DNA of 64,000 bases from Mitsuaria sp. PDC51. GTDB lineage: Bacteria; Pseudomonadota; Gammaproteobacteria; Burkholderiales; Burkholderiaceae_C. Positions 34,475-43,612 of this stretch are shown piece after piece. The stretch covers positions 248,001-312,000 of the forward strand of contig NZ_FOZE01000001.1 of assembly GCF_900113225.1 (NCBI RefSeq), in the 5' to 3' direction. The first letter of the stretch is position 1; each line of letters starts with the position of its first letter. The position numbers were made by a program, and so were the translations under genes. The notes beneath the pieces were generated by a model. That model was not told the DNA's origin. It saw only the letters and a program-made list of their open reading frames with translations, and ran no database searches.

Positions 34475-34613
34475 GCTGGATCGGCCGCGACGCGGGCAGG
34501 CCGCCGCCTCAGGGAATCCCCAGGGCGGGCGTGCGGGTGGGATGGCCCTCGCACCGCCGGGCCGGCTGCTACATTGCCTCGCATCAGATCCGAGGCGGCC
34601 CCGCGCGGTGGCG

Positions 34614-34684
34614 GCTCGACCCGGACACGGCCCCGGAAACGGCCCCGAACACGGCCCCGGACAGGGCCCCGGACAGGGCCCGGA
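34614..34684. repeat. Five tandem 12-bp repeats in the divergent malonate control region
   Basis: Imperfect head-to-tail copies of CACGGCCCCGGA at 34626-34637, 34638-34649, 34650-34661, 34662-34673 and an 11-bp copy at 34674-34684, with a degenerate start from 34614. They fill the space just upstream of the activator gene, where an enhancer for a sigma-54 activator could lie. They may equally be simple slippage. Confidence 0.8.
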
Positions 34685-34728
34685 CGCTTCGCCCAGGAGC
34701 GGCCTGGGTGCAGCCAAGGAGACAAGCC

Positions 34729-36321
34729 ATGAACGACATTCCGCAGGATGCCGACGCGGTGTTGCGGCTGGCGGCGCAGTCGATGTTCGACGTGCTGGCC
34801 AGCACGGCCCAGGGCGCGATGGTGGTGAACCGCGCGCACCGCGTCGTCTGGATCAGCGAGGGCTACAAGCGCTTCCTGCCGGCGCTGGGCTTCCGCGACG
34901 AGTCCGAGTTCGTCGGCCGCCGCGTCGAGGAGGTCGTGCCCAACACGCTGATGGCGCAGGTCATCGACACCGGCCAGCCCATCCTGGTGGACCTGCTGAC
35001 CAACAAGGCGGGCACCTTCCTCGTCAGCCGGCTGCCGCTGCGCGGCCCGGGCGGCGAGGTGATCGGCGCGATGGGCATGGTGCTGCTCGACCATCCCGAG
35101 ACGACGATGCAGCCGCTGATGAACAAGTTCGCCTGCCTCCAGGCGGAGCTCGACGAGACCCGCCGCCAGCTGGCCGCCGAGCAGTCGCGCAACCGCCGGC
35201 CCAAGCACCGCATCATCGACTTCGTCGGCGCGAGCCCCGCGGCGGTCGAGGTCAAGCGGCAGGCGCGCCGCGTCGCGCAGGCCGATGCGACGGTGCTGCT
35301 GCTGGGCGAGACCGGCACCGGCAAGGAGCTGCTGGCGCATGCGATCCACGCCGCCTCGCGGCGGGCGGGCAAGCCGCTGGTGTCGGTCAACATCGCCGCC
35401 GTGCCGGAGACGCTGCTGGAGGCCGAGTTCTTCGGCGTCGCGCCCGGCGCGTACACCGGCGCCGAGCGCAAGGGACGCGACGGCAAGTTCCGGCTGGCCG
35501 ATGGCGGCACGCTCTTCCTCGACGAGATCGGCGACATGCCGCCCGCCTTGCAGGCCAAGCTGCTGCGCGTGCTGCAGGAGCAGGAGCTCGAGCCGCTGGG
35601 CAGCAACGAGGTGGTCAAGGTCGACGTGCGCGTCATCGCCGCCACCAGCCGCGACCTCGAGGCCATGGTGCGGCGCGGGGAATTCCGTGCCGACCTGTTC
35701 TACCGGCTCCATGTGCTGCCGATCCGCCTGCCGTCGCTGCGCGAGCGGGCCGAGGACATCGAATCGCTGGTCGAGGTGCTGCTCGAGGACATCGCCCGCC
35801 GCGGCGGGCTGGCGCCGAAGACGCTGACCCCCGCGGCGCTGCGCGCGCTGACGGCGCGGCCGTGGCCGGGCAATGTCCGCGAACTGCGCAACGCGCTGGA
35901 GCAGGCCTTCCTGATGAGCGACGAGGCGCAGCTGGAGCCGCGCCACTTCGGCCTGAGGGATCCCGGCGTGCCGATGCCATGCCCGCTGGGCGCGGGGCTC
36001 GCGCGCGGGATCGCCGCGATGCCCGAGCCCCCGGCGGGCTCGCCGGCGGCGACGGCCTTCCACCGGACGCCGGGTGGCGAGCCACAAGCGACCTGGGCGC
36101 ACGACCGGATCGAGGACGGGGCGTTCATGCCGGCGTCGATGGCGGCGTCCGGTCCCGCCGCGACGCTGCCGGCCCGCAAGGCCGAGCTGGAGCGTGCCGC
36201 CATCGCGCAGGCGCTGCGCCGCACCAACGGCAACCGCATGGCGGCGGCGCGCCTGTTGGCGATCTCCCGCGCCACGCTCTACGAGAAGCTCGCCAAGTAC
36301 CCGGAACTGGCTTCAGGCTGA
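34729..36321 (+). CDS. Sigma-54-dependent transcriptional activator (PAS-AAA+-Fis)
   Basis: A 530-residue enhancer-binding protein. The N-terminal third is a PAS domain ([19 protein letters not shown] ... GAMGMVLLD), the AAA+ core starts near 165 with [11 protein letters not shown] (Walker A, about residue 194), PGAYTGAER (the sigma-54-contacting GAFTGA loop with Tyr for Phe), [12 protein letters not shown] (Walker B) and [11 protein letters not shown] Fis-type helix-turn-helix ([27 protein letters not shown]) ends it. Position suggests control of the divergent malonate genes, with the PAS domain as the likely signal input. AAGGAG 7 nt before ATG fixes the start, although the frame is open much further upstream. 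Confidence 0.93.
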   Translation: MNDIPQDADAVLRLAAQSMFDVLASTAQGAMVVNRAHRVVWISEGYKRFLPALGFRDESEFVGRRVEEVVPNTLMAQVIDTGQPILVDLLTNKAGTFLVSRLPLRGPGGEVIGAMGMVLLDHPETTMQPLMNKFACLQAELDETRRQLAAEQSRNRRPKHRIIDFVGASPAAVEVKRQARRVAQADATVLLLGETGTGKELLAHAIHAASRRAGKPLVSVNIAAVPETLLEAEFFGVAPGAYTGAERKGRDGKFRLADGGTLFLDEIGDMPPALQAKLLRVLQEQELEPLGSNEVVKVDVRVIAATSRDLEAMVRRGEFRADLFYRLHVLPIRLPSLRERAEDIESLVEVLLEDIARRGGLAPKTLTPAALRALTARPWPGNVRELRNALEQAFLMSDEAQLEPRHFGLRDPGVPMPCPLGAGLARGIAAMPEPPAGSPAATAFHRTPGGEPQATWAHDRIEDGAFMPASMAASGPAATLPARKAELERAAIAQALRRTNGNRMAAARLLAISRATLYEKLAKYPELASG

Positions 36322-36490
36322 CGCGTACGCCTGCACCCCGGCGCGAGCCCGGCGCCACATCGTCACGTTTGGGCCGTGTTCATGGGCTTCATCGAGGGTT
36401 CGAGGGCTTGCCGCGCGCGGGGCGCATGCGCATATTGCAGGGCAGGGAACACAACGACGACCGGACGCACCGGCCCGCCCAGGAGACCTC

Positions 36491-38134
36491 ATGAACACGC
36501 TGACCACGCCCGCGCCCGGCTTCCATGCGGCCGCGTCCACTGCCGCCGAGTCCTCCGCGGGCGCCACGGGATCCGCGCGGCCCGCGCCGCGCCGGGCCTG
36601 GACGCTGGCGACCAAGCTGCGCGTCGCGGTGCTCGCGGCGGTGGTCGGCTTCGTGGTGCTGGTGATGTGGCTCAGCCACCGGTCGGCGATGAGCCTGCTG
36701 GACGTGAAGATGATCACGACGGTGGAGCAGGTCAAGAACGCCGAGCAGATCGCCAAGCGCTACTTTGACCGCGTCGGCGCCGGCGGCCTGACCGAGGCCG
36801 AGGCCCGCAAGCAGGCGGCGGCCGAGATCGGCAAGATCCGCTACTCCGGCAACGAGTACCTCTGGATCAACGACATGAGCCCCAAGATGGTCATGCACCC
36901 GATCAAGCCGGAGCTCAACGACAAGGACCTGTCCGGCAACAAGGACCCGAACGGCCTGAAGCTGTTCGTCGCCTTCGTCGACACGGTCAAGAGCCAGGGC
37001 AGCGGCTTCGTCGACTACCTCTGGCCCAAGCCCGGCGCCAAGGATCCCGAGCCCAAGCGCTCCTACGTCGCCGGCTTCAAGCCCTGGGGCTGGGTCATCG
37101 GCTCGGGCGTCTACATCGACGATGTCTCCGCGATCGCGCGCCGCGACGCGACGATCGCGCTGACGCTGGTGATCGCGGTGGGCATCGCCGCGATGGTGGC
37201 GGTCGAGTGGTTCGCGCGCGGCCTCAAGCGCCGGCTCGACCAGATGCGTGAAGTCGTCGAGGCCGTGGCCAACGGCGACCTGCGCGCCCAGGTGCTTGGC
37301 AACCAGGCGGCCGGCAGCGACGAGATCGGCGTGGTGCTCACGCAGGTGGCGGCGATGCAGGTCCGGCTCAGCGACCTGGTGCGCGCGATCCGCGACGCCA
37401 CCGACTCGATCCAGCATGCCTCGCAGGAAGTGGCCATGGGCAGCCAGGACCTGTCGCAGCGCAGCGAGCAGGCGGCCTCCAGCCTGCAGCAGACGGCGGC
37501 CTCGATGCAGGAGCTGACCCAGCAGGTGACGAACTCCGCGCAGGCGGCGCACCAGACCAACCAGCTCGCCATCGGCGCGGCGGACCGGGCCAAGCTCGGC
37601 GCCGACGTGATGGGCGAGGTGGTGCAGACCATGGACGGCATCGCCGGCGCCAGCCGCAAGATCTCCGACATCATCTCGGTCATCGACGGCGTGGCCTTCC
37701 AGACCAACATCCTGGCGCTGAACGCCGCGGTCGAAGCCGCGCGTGCCGGCGAACAGGGCCGCGGCTTCGCGGTCGTCGCCAGCGAGGTGCGGGCGCTCGC
37801 GCAGCGCAGCGCCAACGCCGCCAAGGAGATCAAGGCGCTGATTAATGATTCCGTCTCGCGCGTCGACGCCGGCAGCGCCCAGGTCGGCCGCGCCGGCGAG
37901 GCGATGGGCCAGATCCTGCAGTCGGTGCAGCAGGTCAGCGGCACCGTCGCCGAGATCAGCCAGTCCAGCGCGGGCCAGTCCGACGGCCTCGCGCAGATCA
38001 ACCAGGCCGTCGCCCACCTGGACGACATGACGCAGCAGAACGCGGCGCTGGTCGAGCAGACCGCCGCCGCGGCCGAATCGCTGCAGCAGCAGGCCCGCCT
38101 GCTCAACGCGCAGGTCGCGACCTTCCGCACCTGA
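36491..38134 (+). CDS. Methyl-accepting chemotaxis protein with single Cache domain
   Basis: A 547-residue chemoreceptor. TM1 (about 45-65) precedes a periplasmic sCache domain (about 66-215) with [22 protein letters not shown] and [30 protein letters not shown], the latter here running about residues 180-208. Cache domains of this type often bind small carboxylates. TM2 (about 220-238), HAMP and the signalling tip [23 protein letters not shown] follow. There is no CheR-binding tail. AGGAG before ATG supports the start. Lying between the malonate and PHA/ABC clusters, it may guide the cell to their substrates, which is inference only. Confidence 0.92.
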   Translation: MNTLTTPAPGFHAAASTAAESSAGATGSARPAPRRAWTLATKLRVAVLAAVVGFVVLVMWLSHRSAMSLLDVKMITTVEQVKNAEQIAKRYFDRVGAGGLTEAEARKQAAAEIGKIRYSGNEYLWINDMSPKMVMHPIKPELNDKDLSGNKDPNGLKLFVAFVDTVKSQGSGFVDYLWPKPGAKDPEPKRSYVAGFKPWGWVIGSGVYIDDVSAIARRDATIALTLVIAVGIAAMVAVEWFARGLKRRLDQMREVVEAVANGDLRAQVLGNQAAGSDEIGVVLTQVAAMQVRLSDLVRAIRDATDSIQHASQEVAMGSQDLSQRSEQAASSLQQTAASMQELTQQVTNSAQAAHQTNQLAIGAADRAKLGADVMGEVVQTMDGIAGASRKISDIISVIDGVAFQTNILALNAAVEAARAGEQGRGFAVVASEVRALAQRSANAAKEIKALINDSVSRVDAGSAQVGRAGEAMGQILQSVQQVSGTVAEISQSSAGQSDGLAQINQAVAHLDDMTQQNAALVEQTAAAAESLQQQARLLNAQVATFRT

Positions 38135-38162
38135 GCCCGCGCGGCCGGGCCGCGCGCACCGC

Positions 38163-38240
38163 CTGGACTCCGGACACAGCGTCTGGAGTCCGGACAGGCT
38201 TGTGTTCGCCACCGCACGCCACTGTCTGGAGTCCGGACGG
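38163..38240. promoter_or_regulatory. Three-copy TCTGGAGTCCGGAC repeat, possible operator
   Basis: CTGGACTCCGGACAC at 38163-38177, GTCTGGAGTCCGGACAG at 38181-38197 and GTCTGGAGTCCGGACGG at 38224-38240. The first and second face each other as an 11-bp hairpin; the third sits inside another inverted repeat (CGCCAC...GTGGCG). They lie 115-190 bp before the receptor gene of the ABC transporter. A regulator-binding region or a transcription-end hairpin of the chemoreceptor gene are both possible. Confidence 0.5.
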
Positions 38241-38353
38241 TGGCGTGGCCATGGGTGCGGTGAATCCGAGGGTTCTCCCGCACGGCACGGGCCTTGCGAA
38301 GGAGGGGCACGAGACCGGCGCACGACCGGTCCGCCCCACAGGAGACCCGGCCC

Positions 38354-39556
38354 ATGACCCCTGGCTTCATCCGCGCCACCGCTGGCGCGGCCCTGGCGCT
38401 GAGCGCCGCCTTCGGCGCGAGCCTTCCCGCGTTCGCGCAAGGCAAGGAGATCCGTATCGCCCACGTCTACAGCCGCACCGGCCCGCTCGAGGCCTACGGC
38501 AAGCAGACGCAGACCGGCTTCCTGATGGGCCTGGACTACGCGACCGGCGGCACGATGACGGTCGCCGGCCGCAAGCTGGTCGTCCTGGAGAAGGACGACC
38601 AGGGCAAGCCGGACGTCGGCAAGAGCCAGCTGGCGGCGGCCTACGGCGACGACAAGGCGGACCTGGCCGTGGGCCCGTCCTCGTCGGGCGTGGCGCTCGC
38701 GCTGCTGCCGGTGGCCGAGGAGTACAAGAAGATCCTGCTGGTCGAGCCGGCCGTCGCCGATTCGATCACCGGCGACAAGTGGAACAAGTACATCTTCCGG
38801 ACCGGCCGCAACAGCTCGCAGGACGCGATCTCCAATGCGGTGGCGCTGGACCGGCCGGGCACCGTCATCGCGACGCTGGCCCAGGACTACGCCTTCGGCC
38901 GTGACGGCGTGAAGGCCTTCAAGGACGCGATCAAGAAGGCCAGGGTCGTCCATGAGGAATACCTGCCCACGACGACCACCGACTTCACCGCGGGCGCGCA
39001 GCGCCTGATCGACAAGCTCAAGGACCAGCCCGGTCGCAAGGTGATCTTCATCATCTGGGCCGGCGCCGGGAACCCGTTCAAGATCGCCGACCTCGACCTC
39101 AAGCGCTACGGCATCGAGATCGCCACCGGCGGCAACATCCTGCCGGCGATGGCCGCCTACAAGTCGCTGCCCGGCATGGAGGGCGCGACCTACTACTACT
39201 TCGGCATCCCGAAGAACCCGGTCAACGAGTGGCTGGTGGCCAACCACTACAAGCGCTTCCAGTCGCCGCCCGACTTCTTCACCGCCGGCGGCATGAGCGC
39301 CGCGATCGCGGTGGTGGAGGCGCTCAAGAAGACCGGCGGCGACACGACGACCCAGAAGCTCATCAAGGCGATGGAGGGCATGAGCTTCGAGACGCCCAAG
39401 GGCCGCATGACCTTCCGCGCGGAAGACCACCAGGCGATGCAGTCGATGTATCACTTCAGGATCAAGGTCGATCCCGCCTTCGCCTGGGGCGTGCCCGAGC
39501 TGGTGCGCGAGATCAAGCCGGAGGAGATGGCCATCCCCATCCGCAACGCGCGTTGA
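38354..39556 (+). CDS. Liv-type ABC transporter periplasmic substrate-binding protein
   Basis: A 400-residue type I periplasmic binding protein (LivK/Peripla_BP_6). Signal peptide ends near SLPAFAQG; mature features are IRIAHVYSRTGPLEAYGKQTQTGF, VGPSSSGVALALLPVAEEYKKILLVEP, LAQDYAFGRDGVKAF, and HEEYLPTTTTDFTA. Proteins of this class bind branched-chain amino acids, amides, urea or small hydroxy- and aromatic acids. Two ATPase and two permease genes follow after an intervening PHB depolymerase gene. That order hints at a ligand derived from polyhydroxyalkanoate, but the binding residues do not prove it. The start was placed at the signal peptide Met, after AGGAG. Confidence 0.9.
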   Translation: MTPGFIRATAGAALALSAAFGASLPAFAQGKEIRIAHVYSRTGPLEAYGKQTQTGFLMGLDYATGGTMTVAGRKLVVLEKDDQGKPDVGKSQLAAAYGDDKADLAVGPSSSGVALALLPVAEEYKKILLVEPAVADSITGDKWNKYIFRTGRNSSQDAISNAVALDRPGTVIATLAQDYAFGRDGVKAFKDAIKKARVVHEEYLPTTTTDFTAGAQRLIDKLKDQPGRKVIFIIWAGAGNPFKIADLDLKRYGIEIATGGNILPAMAAYKSLPGMEGATYYYFGIPKNPVNEWLVANHYKRFQSPPDFFTAGGMSAAIAVVEALKKTGGDTTTQKLIKAMEGMSFETPKGRMTFRAEDHQAMQSMYHFRIKVDPAFAWGVPELVREIKPEEMAIPIRNAR

Positions 39557-39670
39557 CCGGTGGCGGGGGCGGCCGGTCCTGCAAGTTCCCGCGGCCCTCG
39601 CCCGTCCACCGATCCCCGGCGCATGAGCGCCGCAGCCGAATCGCCACCGCCCGCGACTGGCTCGCGATCT

Positions 39671-39691
39671 GGTCGCCAACCCGTGGCGACC
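39671..39691. other. Hairpin between receptor and depolymerase genes
   Basis: Perfect 8-bp stem GGTCGCCA / TGGCGACC with a 5-nt loop and no U-run. In the 189-nt gap between receptor and depolymerase it may protect the receptor mRNA end, allowing more receptor than transporter, as in many ABC operons. Confidence 0.5.
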
Positions 39692-39745
39692 GGTCGCGGC
39701 GCGGCCCGGCGACCCACCACCGTCCCCGACGTCCAGGAGGTTTCC

Positions 39746-41026
39746 ATGAAGTCTTCCGCAGTCCGTGGTTCCACGATCCGGGCGCTGGCGCCCGCCGCGC
39801 CGGCCTTCGCCCTGGCGGTCACGCTGGCCTTGGCCGCGGCGGGCGCCGCGCAGGCGGCGGCGCCGCTGCCGGCGCTCAACATCGACAAGACGAAGATCAC
39901 CGTCTCGGGGCTGTCGTCGGGCGGCTTCATGGCCAACCAGCTCGGCTACGCGCATTCATCGACCTTCAAGGGCGTGGGCGTCTTCGCCGGCGGGCCCTAC
40001 ATGTGCGCCGGCCACAGCAACTACACGGCCTGCATGTACAACGCGACGATCCCGGCATCGGCGCTGAGCACGATGCAGGCCGACCTCAACAACTGGAGCG
40101 GCACCGCGATCGACGCCAAGAGCAACGTGGCCGCGCAGAAGGTCTACCTGTTCGTCGGCACCAGCGACGCAACCGTCGGGCCCAATCCGATGAACGCCGT
40201 GCAGACGCAGTACCTCGACAACGGCGTGGCGGCGGCCAACCTCTCCTACGTGCAGCGCAGCGGCACCGCGCACGTGCTGCCCACCGACTTCGACGCGAGC
40301 GGCAACACCAGCTGCGGCACCAGCGCCTCGCCCTACATCGCCAACTGCGGCTACGACGGCGCCAAGGCCGTGCTGACGCAGCTGTACGGCCCGCTCAACG
40401 CGCGCAACGACAGCCCGGCCGCGGCGAACTACGTCGAGTTCGACCAGACCGCGTTCAGCACCAACCCCGGCCTGGCCACCAGCGGCTGGGCCTACATCCC
40501 GGCCAACTGCGCGGCGGGCCAGTCCTGCAAGCTGCATGTCGCGCTGCATGGCTGCCAGCAGAACTACGCGACCATCGGCGACAAGTTCGTGAGGAACACC
40601 GGCTTCTCGCGCTGGGCCGACACCAACAGCATCGTCGTGCTGTTCCCGCAGACCCGGGTGGACAACATCGCGCGCTCGACGGCCGCCAGCGGCCTGCTGC
40701 CCAATCCCAACGGCTGCTGGGACTGGGTGGGCTGGTACGGCTCCAACTTCGCGCAGAAGGCCGGGACGCAGGTCGCCGCGATCAAGGCGATGGTGGACCA
40801 GGTGTCGGGCGGCGATCCCGGCGACCCCGGCGATCCGGGCACGCCGGCGCCGGTCTGCTTCACCTCGTCGAACTACACCCACACCGTCTCCGGCCGCGCC
40901 TACGCGCTGTACGGCCTGACCTACGCGAATGGCTCCAACCAGGCCATGGGCCTGTGGAACATCTACGCCACGACGACGCTGAAGCGAACCGCGCCCAACT
41001 ACTACGTGATCGGCACCTGCCCCTGA
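39746..41026 (+). CDS. Extracellular poly(3-hydroxybutyrate) depolymerase, type 2 catalytic domain
   Basis: A 426-residue secreted esterase that cuts short-chain polyhydroxyalkanoate. A signal peptide ends near AAQAAAP. The lipase box GLSSG (Ser57) lies close to the mature N-terminus and the oxyanion motif LHGCQQN comes later, near residue 270; this reversed order defines the type 2, circularly permuted class. AGGPYMCAGHSNY and NPNGCWDWVGWYG are typical. A GDPGDPGDPG linker leads to a 55-residue C-terminal domain (VCFTSSNYTHTVSGRAYA ... TGTCP-like end) that probably binds polymer. AGGAGG 5 nt before ATG. Its place inside an ABC transporter operon is unusual. Confidence 0.9.
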   Translation: MKSSAVRGSTIRALAPAAPAFALAVTLALAAAGAAQAAAPLPALNIDKTKITVSGLSSGGFMANQLGYAHSSTFKGVGVFAGGPYMCAGHSNYTACMYNATIPASALSTMQADLNNWSGTAIDAKSNVAAQKVYLFVGTSDATVGPNPMNAVQTQYLDNGVAAANLSYVQRSGTAHVLPTDFDASGNTSCGTSASPYIANCGYDGAKAVLTQLYGPLNARNDSPAAANYVEFDQTAFSTNPGLATSGWAYIPANCAAGQSCKLHVALHGCQQNYATIGDKFVRNTGFSRWADTNSIVVLFPQTRVDNIARSTAASGLLPNPNGCWDWVGWYGSNFAQKAGTQVAAIKAMVDQVSGGDPGDPGDPGTPAPVCFTSSNYTHTVSGRAYALYGLTYANGSNQAMGLWNIYATTTLKRTAPNYYVIGTCP

Positions 41027-41053
41027 GGCGCCGGCCAGCCACCCCCTGCACGC

Positions 41054-41809
41054 ATGCTCGAGACCCGCGACCTCACCATCCGCTTCGGCGGCCACACGGC
41101 GGTGGACCGCGTCAGCTGCGCCTTCCATCCGGGCACGCTGACCGCCATCGTCGGGCCCAACGGCGCCGGCAAGACGACCTACTTCAACCTGATCTCGGGC
41201 CAGCTCGGCGCGAGCGCCGGGCGCGTGCTGCTCGACGGCGAGGACCTGACGCGCATGGCCGCGCCGCTGCGCACCCGGCGCGGGCTGGGGCGGGCCTTCC
41301 AGCTGACGCAGCTGTTCCCGACGTTGAGCGTGCGGGAGAACGTGCGGCTCGCCGTGCAGTCGCGCCGCGGCGAGGGGCTGCGGATGCTGTCGGTCTGGCT
41401 GCACCACCGGGAGCTGCTGGACGAGGCGCAGGCCATCGTCGAGCGCGTCCGTCTGGGGCATCGCGCCGACGCGCCGGCCGCCAGCCTGCCGCACGGCGAC
41501 CAGCGCAAGCTGGAGGTGGCGATGCTGATGGCGCTGCGGCCCAAGGTCTACCTGTTCGATGAACCCACCGCCGGCATGAGCGTCGACGAGGTGCCGGTGA
41601 TCCTGGACCTGATCCGCGCGCTGAAGGCGGAGGGGACCCACACGATCCTGCTGGTCGAGCACAAGATGGATGTGGTGCGCGAGCTGGCCGACCGCATCGT
41701 CGTGCTGCACAACGGGCAACTGGTGGCGGACGGCGAGCCGGCGGCGGTGATCGCCTCGCCGGTGGTCCAGAACGCCTACCTGGGCCTGGCGATGCCGGAG
41801 GCCGCATGA
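41054..41809 (+). CDS. livG: Liv-type ABC transporter ATP-binding protein (LivG)
   Basis: A 251-residue ABC ATPase: Walker A GPNGAGKTTYFN, Q-loop in GRAFQLTQLFP, signature SLPHGDQRKLEVA (a variant of LSxGQ), Walker B KVYLFDEPTAGMS and His switch LVEHKMD. The GLGRAFQ segment and C-terminal VVQNAYLG are LivG features. It energises the permease pair encoded downstream. It begins 27 nt after the PHB depolymerase stop and overlaps the next gene by 4 bp. The symbol describes the family, not proven branched-chain amino acid transport. Confidence 0.93.
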   Translation: MLETRDLTIRFGGHTAVDRVSCAFHPGTLTAIVGPNGAGKTTYFNLISGQLGASAGRVLLDGEDLTRMAAPLRTRRGLGRAFQLTQLFPTLSVRENVRLAVQSRRGEGLRMLSVWLHHRELLDEAQAIVERVRLGHRADAPAASLPHGDQRKLEVAMLMALRPKVYLFDEPTAGMSVDEVPVILDLIRALKAEGTHTILLVEHKMDVVRELADRIVVLHNGQLVADGEPAAVIASPVVQNAYLGLAMPEAA

Positions 41810-42567
41810 GCGCCGCCACCGATCGCGCGCTGCTGCGGCTGGAGGGCGTGCACACGCACATCGGCGCTTATCACATCCTGCATGGCGTCGACCTCGCGGC
41901 GCGCGAGGGCGAGGTCACGATGCTGCTGGGCCGCAATGGCGCCGGCAAGACGACGACGCTGCGCACCGTGATGGGGCTGTGGCGCGCGGGCGCCGGTCGT
42001 GTGCTGTTGGACGGGCGACCGATCCAGGCGCTGCCGACGCCGGAGATCGCGCGCCTGGACATCGCCTACGTGCCGGAGAACATGGGCATCTTCGGCGACC
42101 TGACGGTGCGCGAGAACCTGTTGCTGGCCGCGCGCGGGGCGCGCTCGCTGGACGAGCTGGACACCGCGCGGCTGGACTGGCTCTTCGGCCTGTTCCCGGC
42201 GCTGCGCAAGTTCTGGCTGTATCCGGCTGGCAAGCTCAGCGGTGGGCAGAAGCAGATGCTGGCGATCGCGCGCGCGATGGTGGAGCCGCGACGGCTGCTG
42301 CTGATCGACGAGCCGACCAAGGGCCTGGCGCCGGCCATCATCCGCAACCTGATCGAGGCGCTGCAGGAGATCAAGCGCGGCCGTGACGGCGCGCGCACGA
42401 CGGTGCTGCTGGTCGAGCAGAACTTCATGGTCGCGCAGGCGCTGGGCGATGGGGTCGCGGTGATGGACGACGGCCGCGTCGTGCACGCCGGACGCATGGC
42501 CGAGCTGGCGGCCGACGAGGCGCTGCAGCAGCGCCTGCTGGGCCTGTCGCTGGCGGCGCACCAATGA
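41806..42567 (+). CDS. livF: Liv-type ABC transporter ATP-binding protein (LivF)
   Basis: A 253-residue ABC ATPase: Walker A GRNGAGKTTTLRT, YVPENMGIFGDLTVREN, signature KLSGGQKQMLAIARAM, Walker B LLLIDEPTKGLAP and LLVEQNF. The EDMGIF-like region and KGLAPAII are LivF traits. Start and stop overlap the neighbouring genes (ATGA), so livG, livF and livH are translationally coupled. Confidence 0.93.
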   Translation: MSAATDRALLRLEGVHTHIGAYHILHGVDLAAREGEVTMLLGRNGAGKTTTLRTVMGLWRAGAGRVLLDGRPIQALPTPEIARLDIAYVPENMGIFGDLTVRENLLLAARGARSLDELDTARLDWLFGLFPALRKFWLYPAGKLSGGQKQMLAIARAMVEPRRLLLIDEPTKGLAPAIIRNLIEALQEIKRGRDGARTTVLLVEQNFMVAQALGDGVAVMDDGRVVHAGRMAELAADEALQQRLLGLSLAAHQ

Positions 42568-43601
42568 GCGGCTTCTCGACTCCATCCTCCGCCGCGCCGT
42601 CGCCGGCGACCGGCGCGGTGCCGCAGGCGCGCTTCGACCGGGTCCCGCTGCTGCTGATCGCGGCGCTCGCGCTGGGCGCGCTGCCGCTGATCGGGTCGGC
42701 GTCGAGCTGGGCGACGCTGACGATCGCCGGGTTGGCGATGGGCCTGATCGTCTTCGTCATCGCCTCGGGACTGACCCTGGTCTTCGGCCTGATGGACGTG
42801 CTGAACTTCGGCCACGGCGTGTTCATCGCGCTGGGCGCCTTCGTGGCGACGACGGTGATGGGCGCGATGGGCGGGTTCGTCGCGAGCCCCTCGCTGGCCG
42901 CGAACCTGGGCGCGGTCGCCGTGGCGGCCCTGGCGGGCATCGTCAGCGCGGCGGCGCTCGGGCTGGTGTTCGAGCGGGTGCTGGTGCGGCCGGTCTACGG
43001 CATGCACCTGAAGCAGATCCTGATCACGATGGGCGGGATGATCATCGGCGAGGAACTGATCAAGCTCGTCTGGGGGCCGCAGATGATCCCGCTGCAGCCG
43101 CCCGAGTCGCTGCGCGGCGCGCTCATCGTCGGCGACGTGGCGGTCGAGAAGTTCCGGCTGCTGGCCGTCGTCGTGGGGCTGCTGGTCTTCGCAGGCCTGC
43201 TGTGGCTGCTGAACCGGACCAAGCTGGGCCTGCTGATCCGCGCCGGCGTGCAGGACCGCGAGATGGTGGAGAGCCTGGGCTACCGCATCCGGCGGCTGTT
43301 CGTCGCCGTGTTCGTCGCGGGTTCCGGTCTGGCGGGGCTGGGCGGCGTGCTGTGGGGGCTGTACCAGCAGAGCGTGATCCCGCAGATCGGGGCGCAGGTC
43401 AACACGCTGATCTTCATCGTCATCATCATCGGCGGGCTGGGCTCGACGCTGGGCTGCTTCGCCGGCGCGCTGCTGGTGGGGCTGATGGCCAACTACTGCG
43501 GCTTCCTGGCGCCCAAGGCGGCGCTGTTCTCCAACATCGCGCTGATGGTCGCCGTGCTGCTGTGGCGGCCGCAGGGCCTCTATCCGGTCAGCCGCCGTTG
43601 A
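42564..43601 (+). CDS. livH: Liv-type ABC transporter permease (LivH)
   Basis: A 345-residue inner-membrane permease with about eight hydrophobic segments. LTLVFGLMDVLNFGHGVFIALGAF and NRTKLGLLIRAGVQDREMVESLGY (a coupling-helix EAA-type loop), and IGGLGSTLGCFAGALLVG, all match LivH. It forms the channel with the next gene product. It overlaps livF by 4 bp. Confidence 0.93.
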   Translation: MSGFSTPSSAAPSPATGAVPQARFDRVPLLLIAALALGALPLIGSASSWATLTIAGLAMGLIVFVIASGLTLVFGLMDVLNFGHGVFIALGAFVATTVMGAMGGFVASPSLAANLGAVAVAALAGIVSAAALGLVFERVLVRPVYGMHLKQILITMGGMIIGEELIKLVWGPQMIPLQPPESLRGALIVGDVAVEKFRLLAVVVGLLVFAGLLWLLNRTKLGLLIRAGVQDREMVESLGYRIRRLFVAVFVAGSGLAGLGGVLWGLYQQSVIPQIGAQVNTLIFIVIIIGGLGSTLGCFAGALLVGLMANYCGFLAPKAALFSNIALMVAVLLWRPQGLYPVSRR

Positions 43602-43612
43602 GCGGATCCCTC

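Noticed and set aside
34564-34577. Sigma-54 -24/-12 promoter (GG-N10-GC) on the plus strand before the activator gene
   Set aside because: Spacing fits but the surrounding bases match the TGGCAC-N5-TTGC consensus poorly, and the motif is common by chance in GC-rich DNA.
36389-39955. A 1,188-codon minus-strand frame across the chemoreceptor and receptor genes
   Set aside because: It spans two clear plus-strand genes and the gap between them and has only His/Arg/Gly-rich shadow composition.
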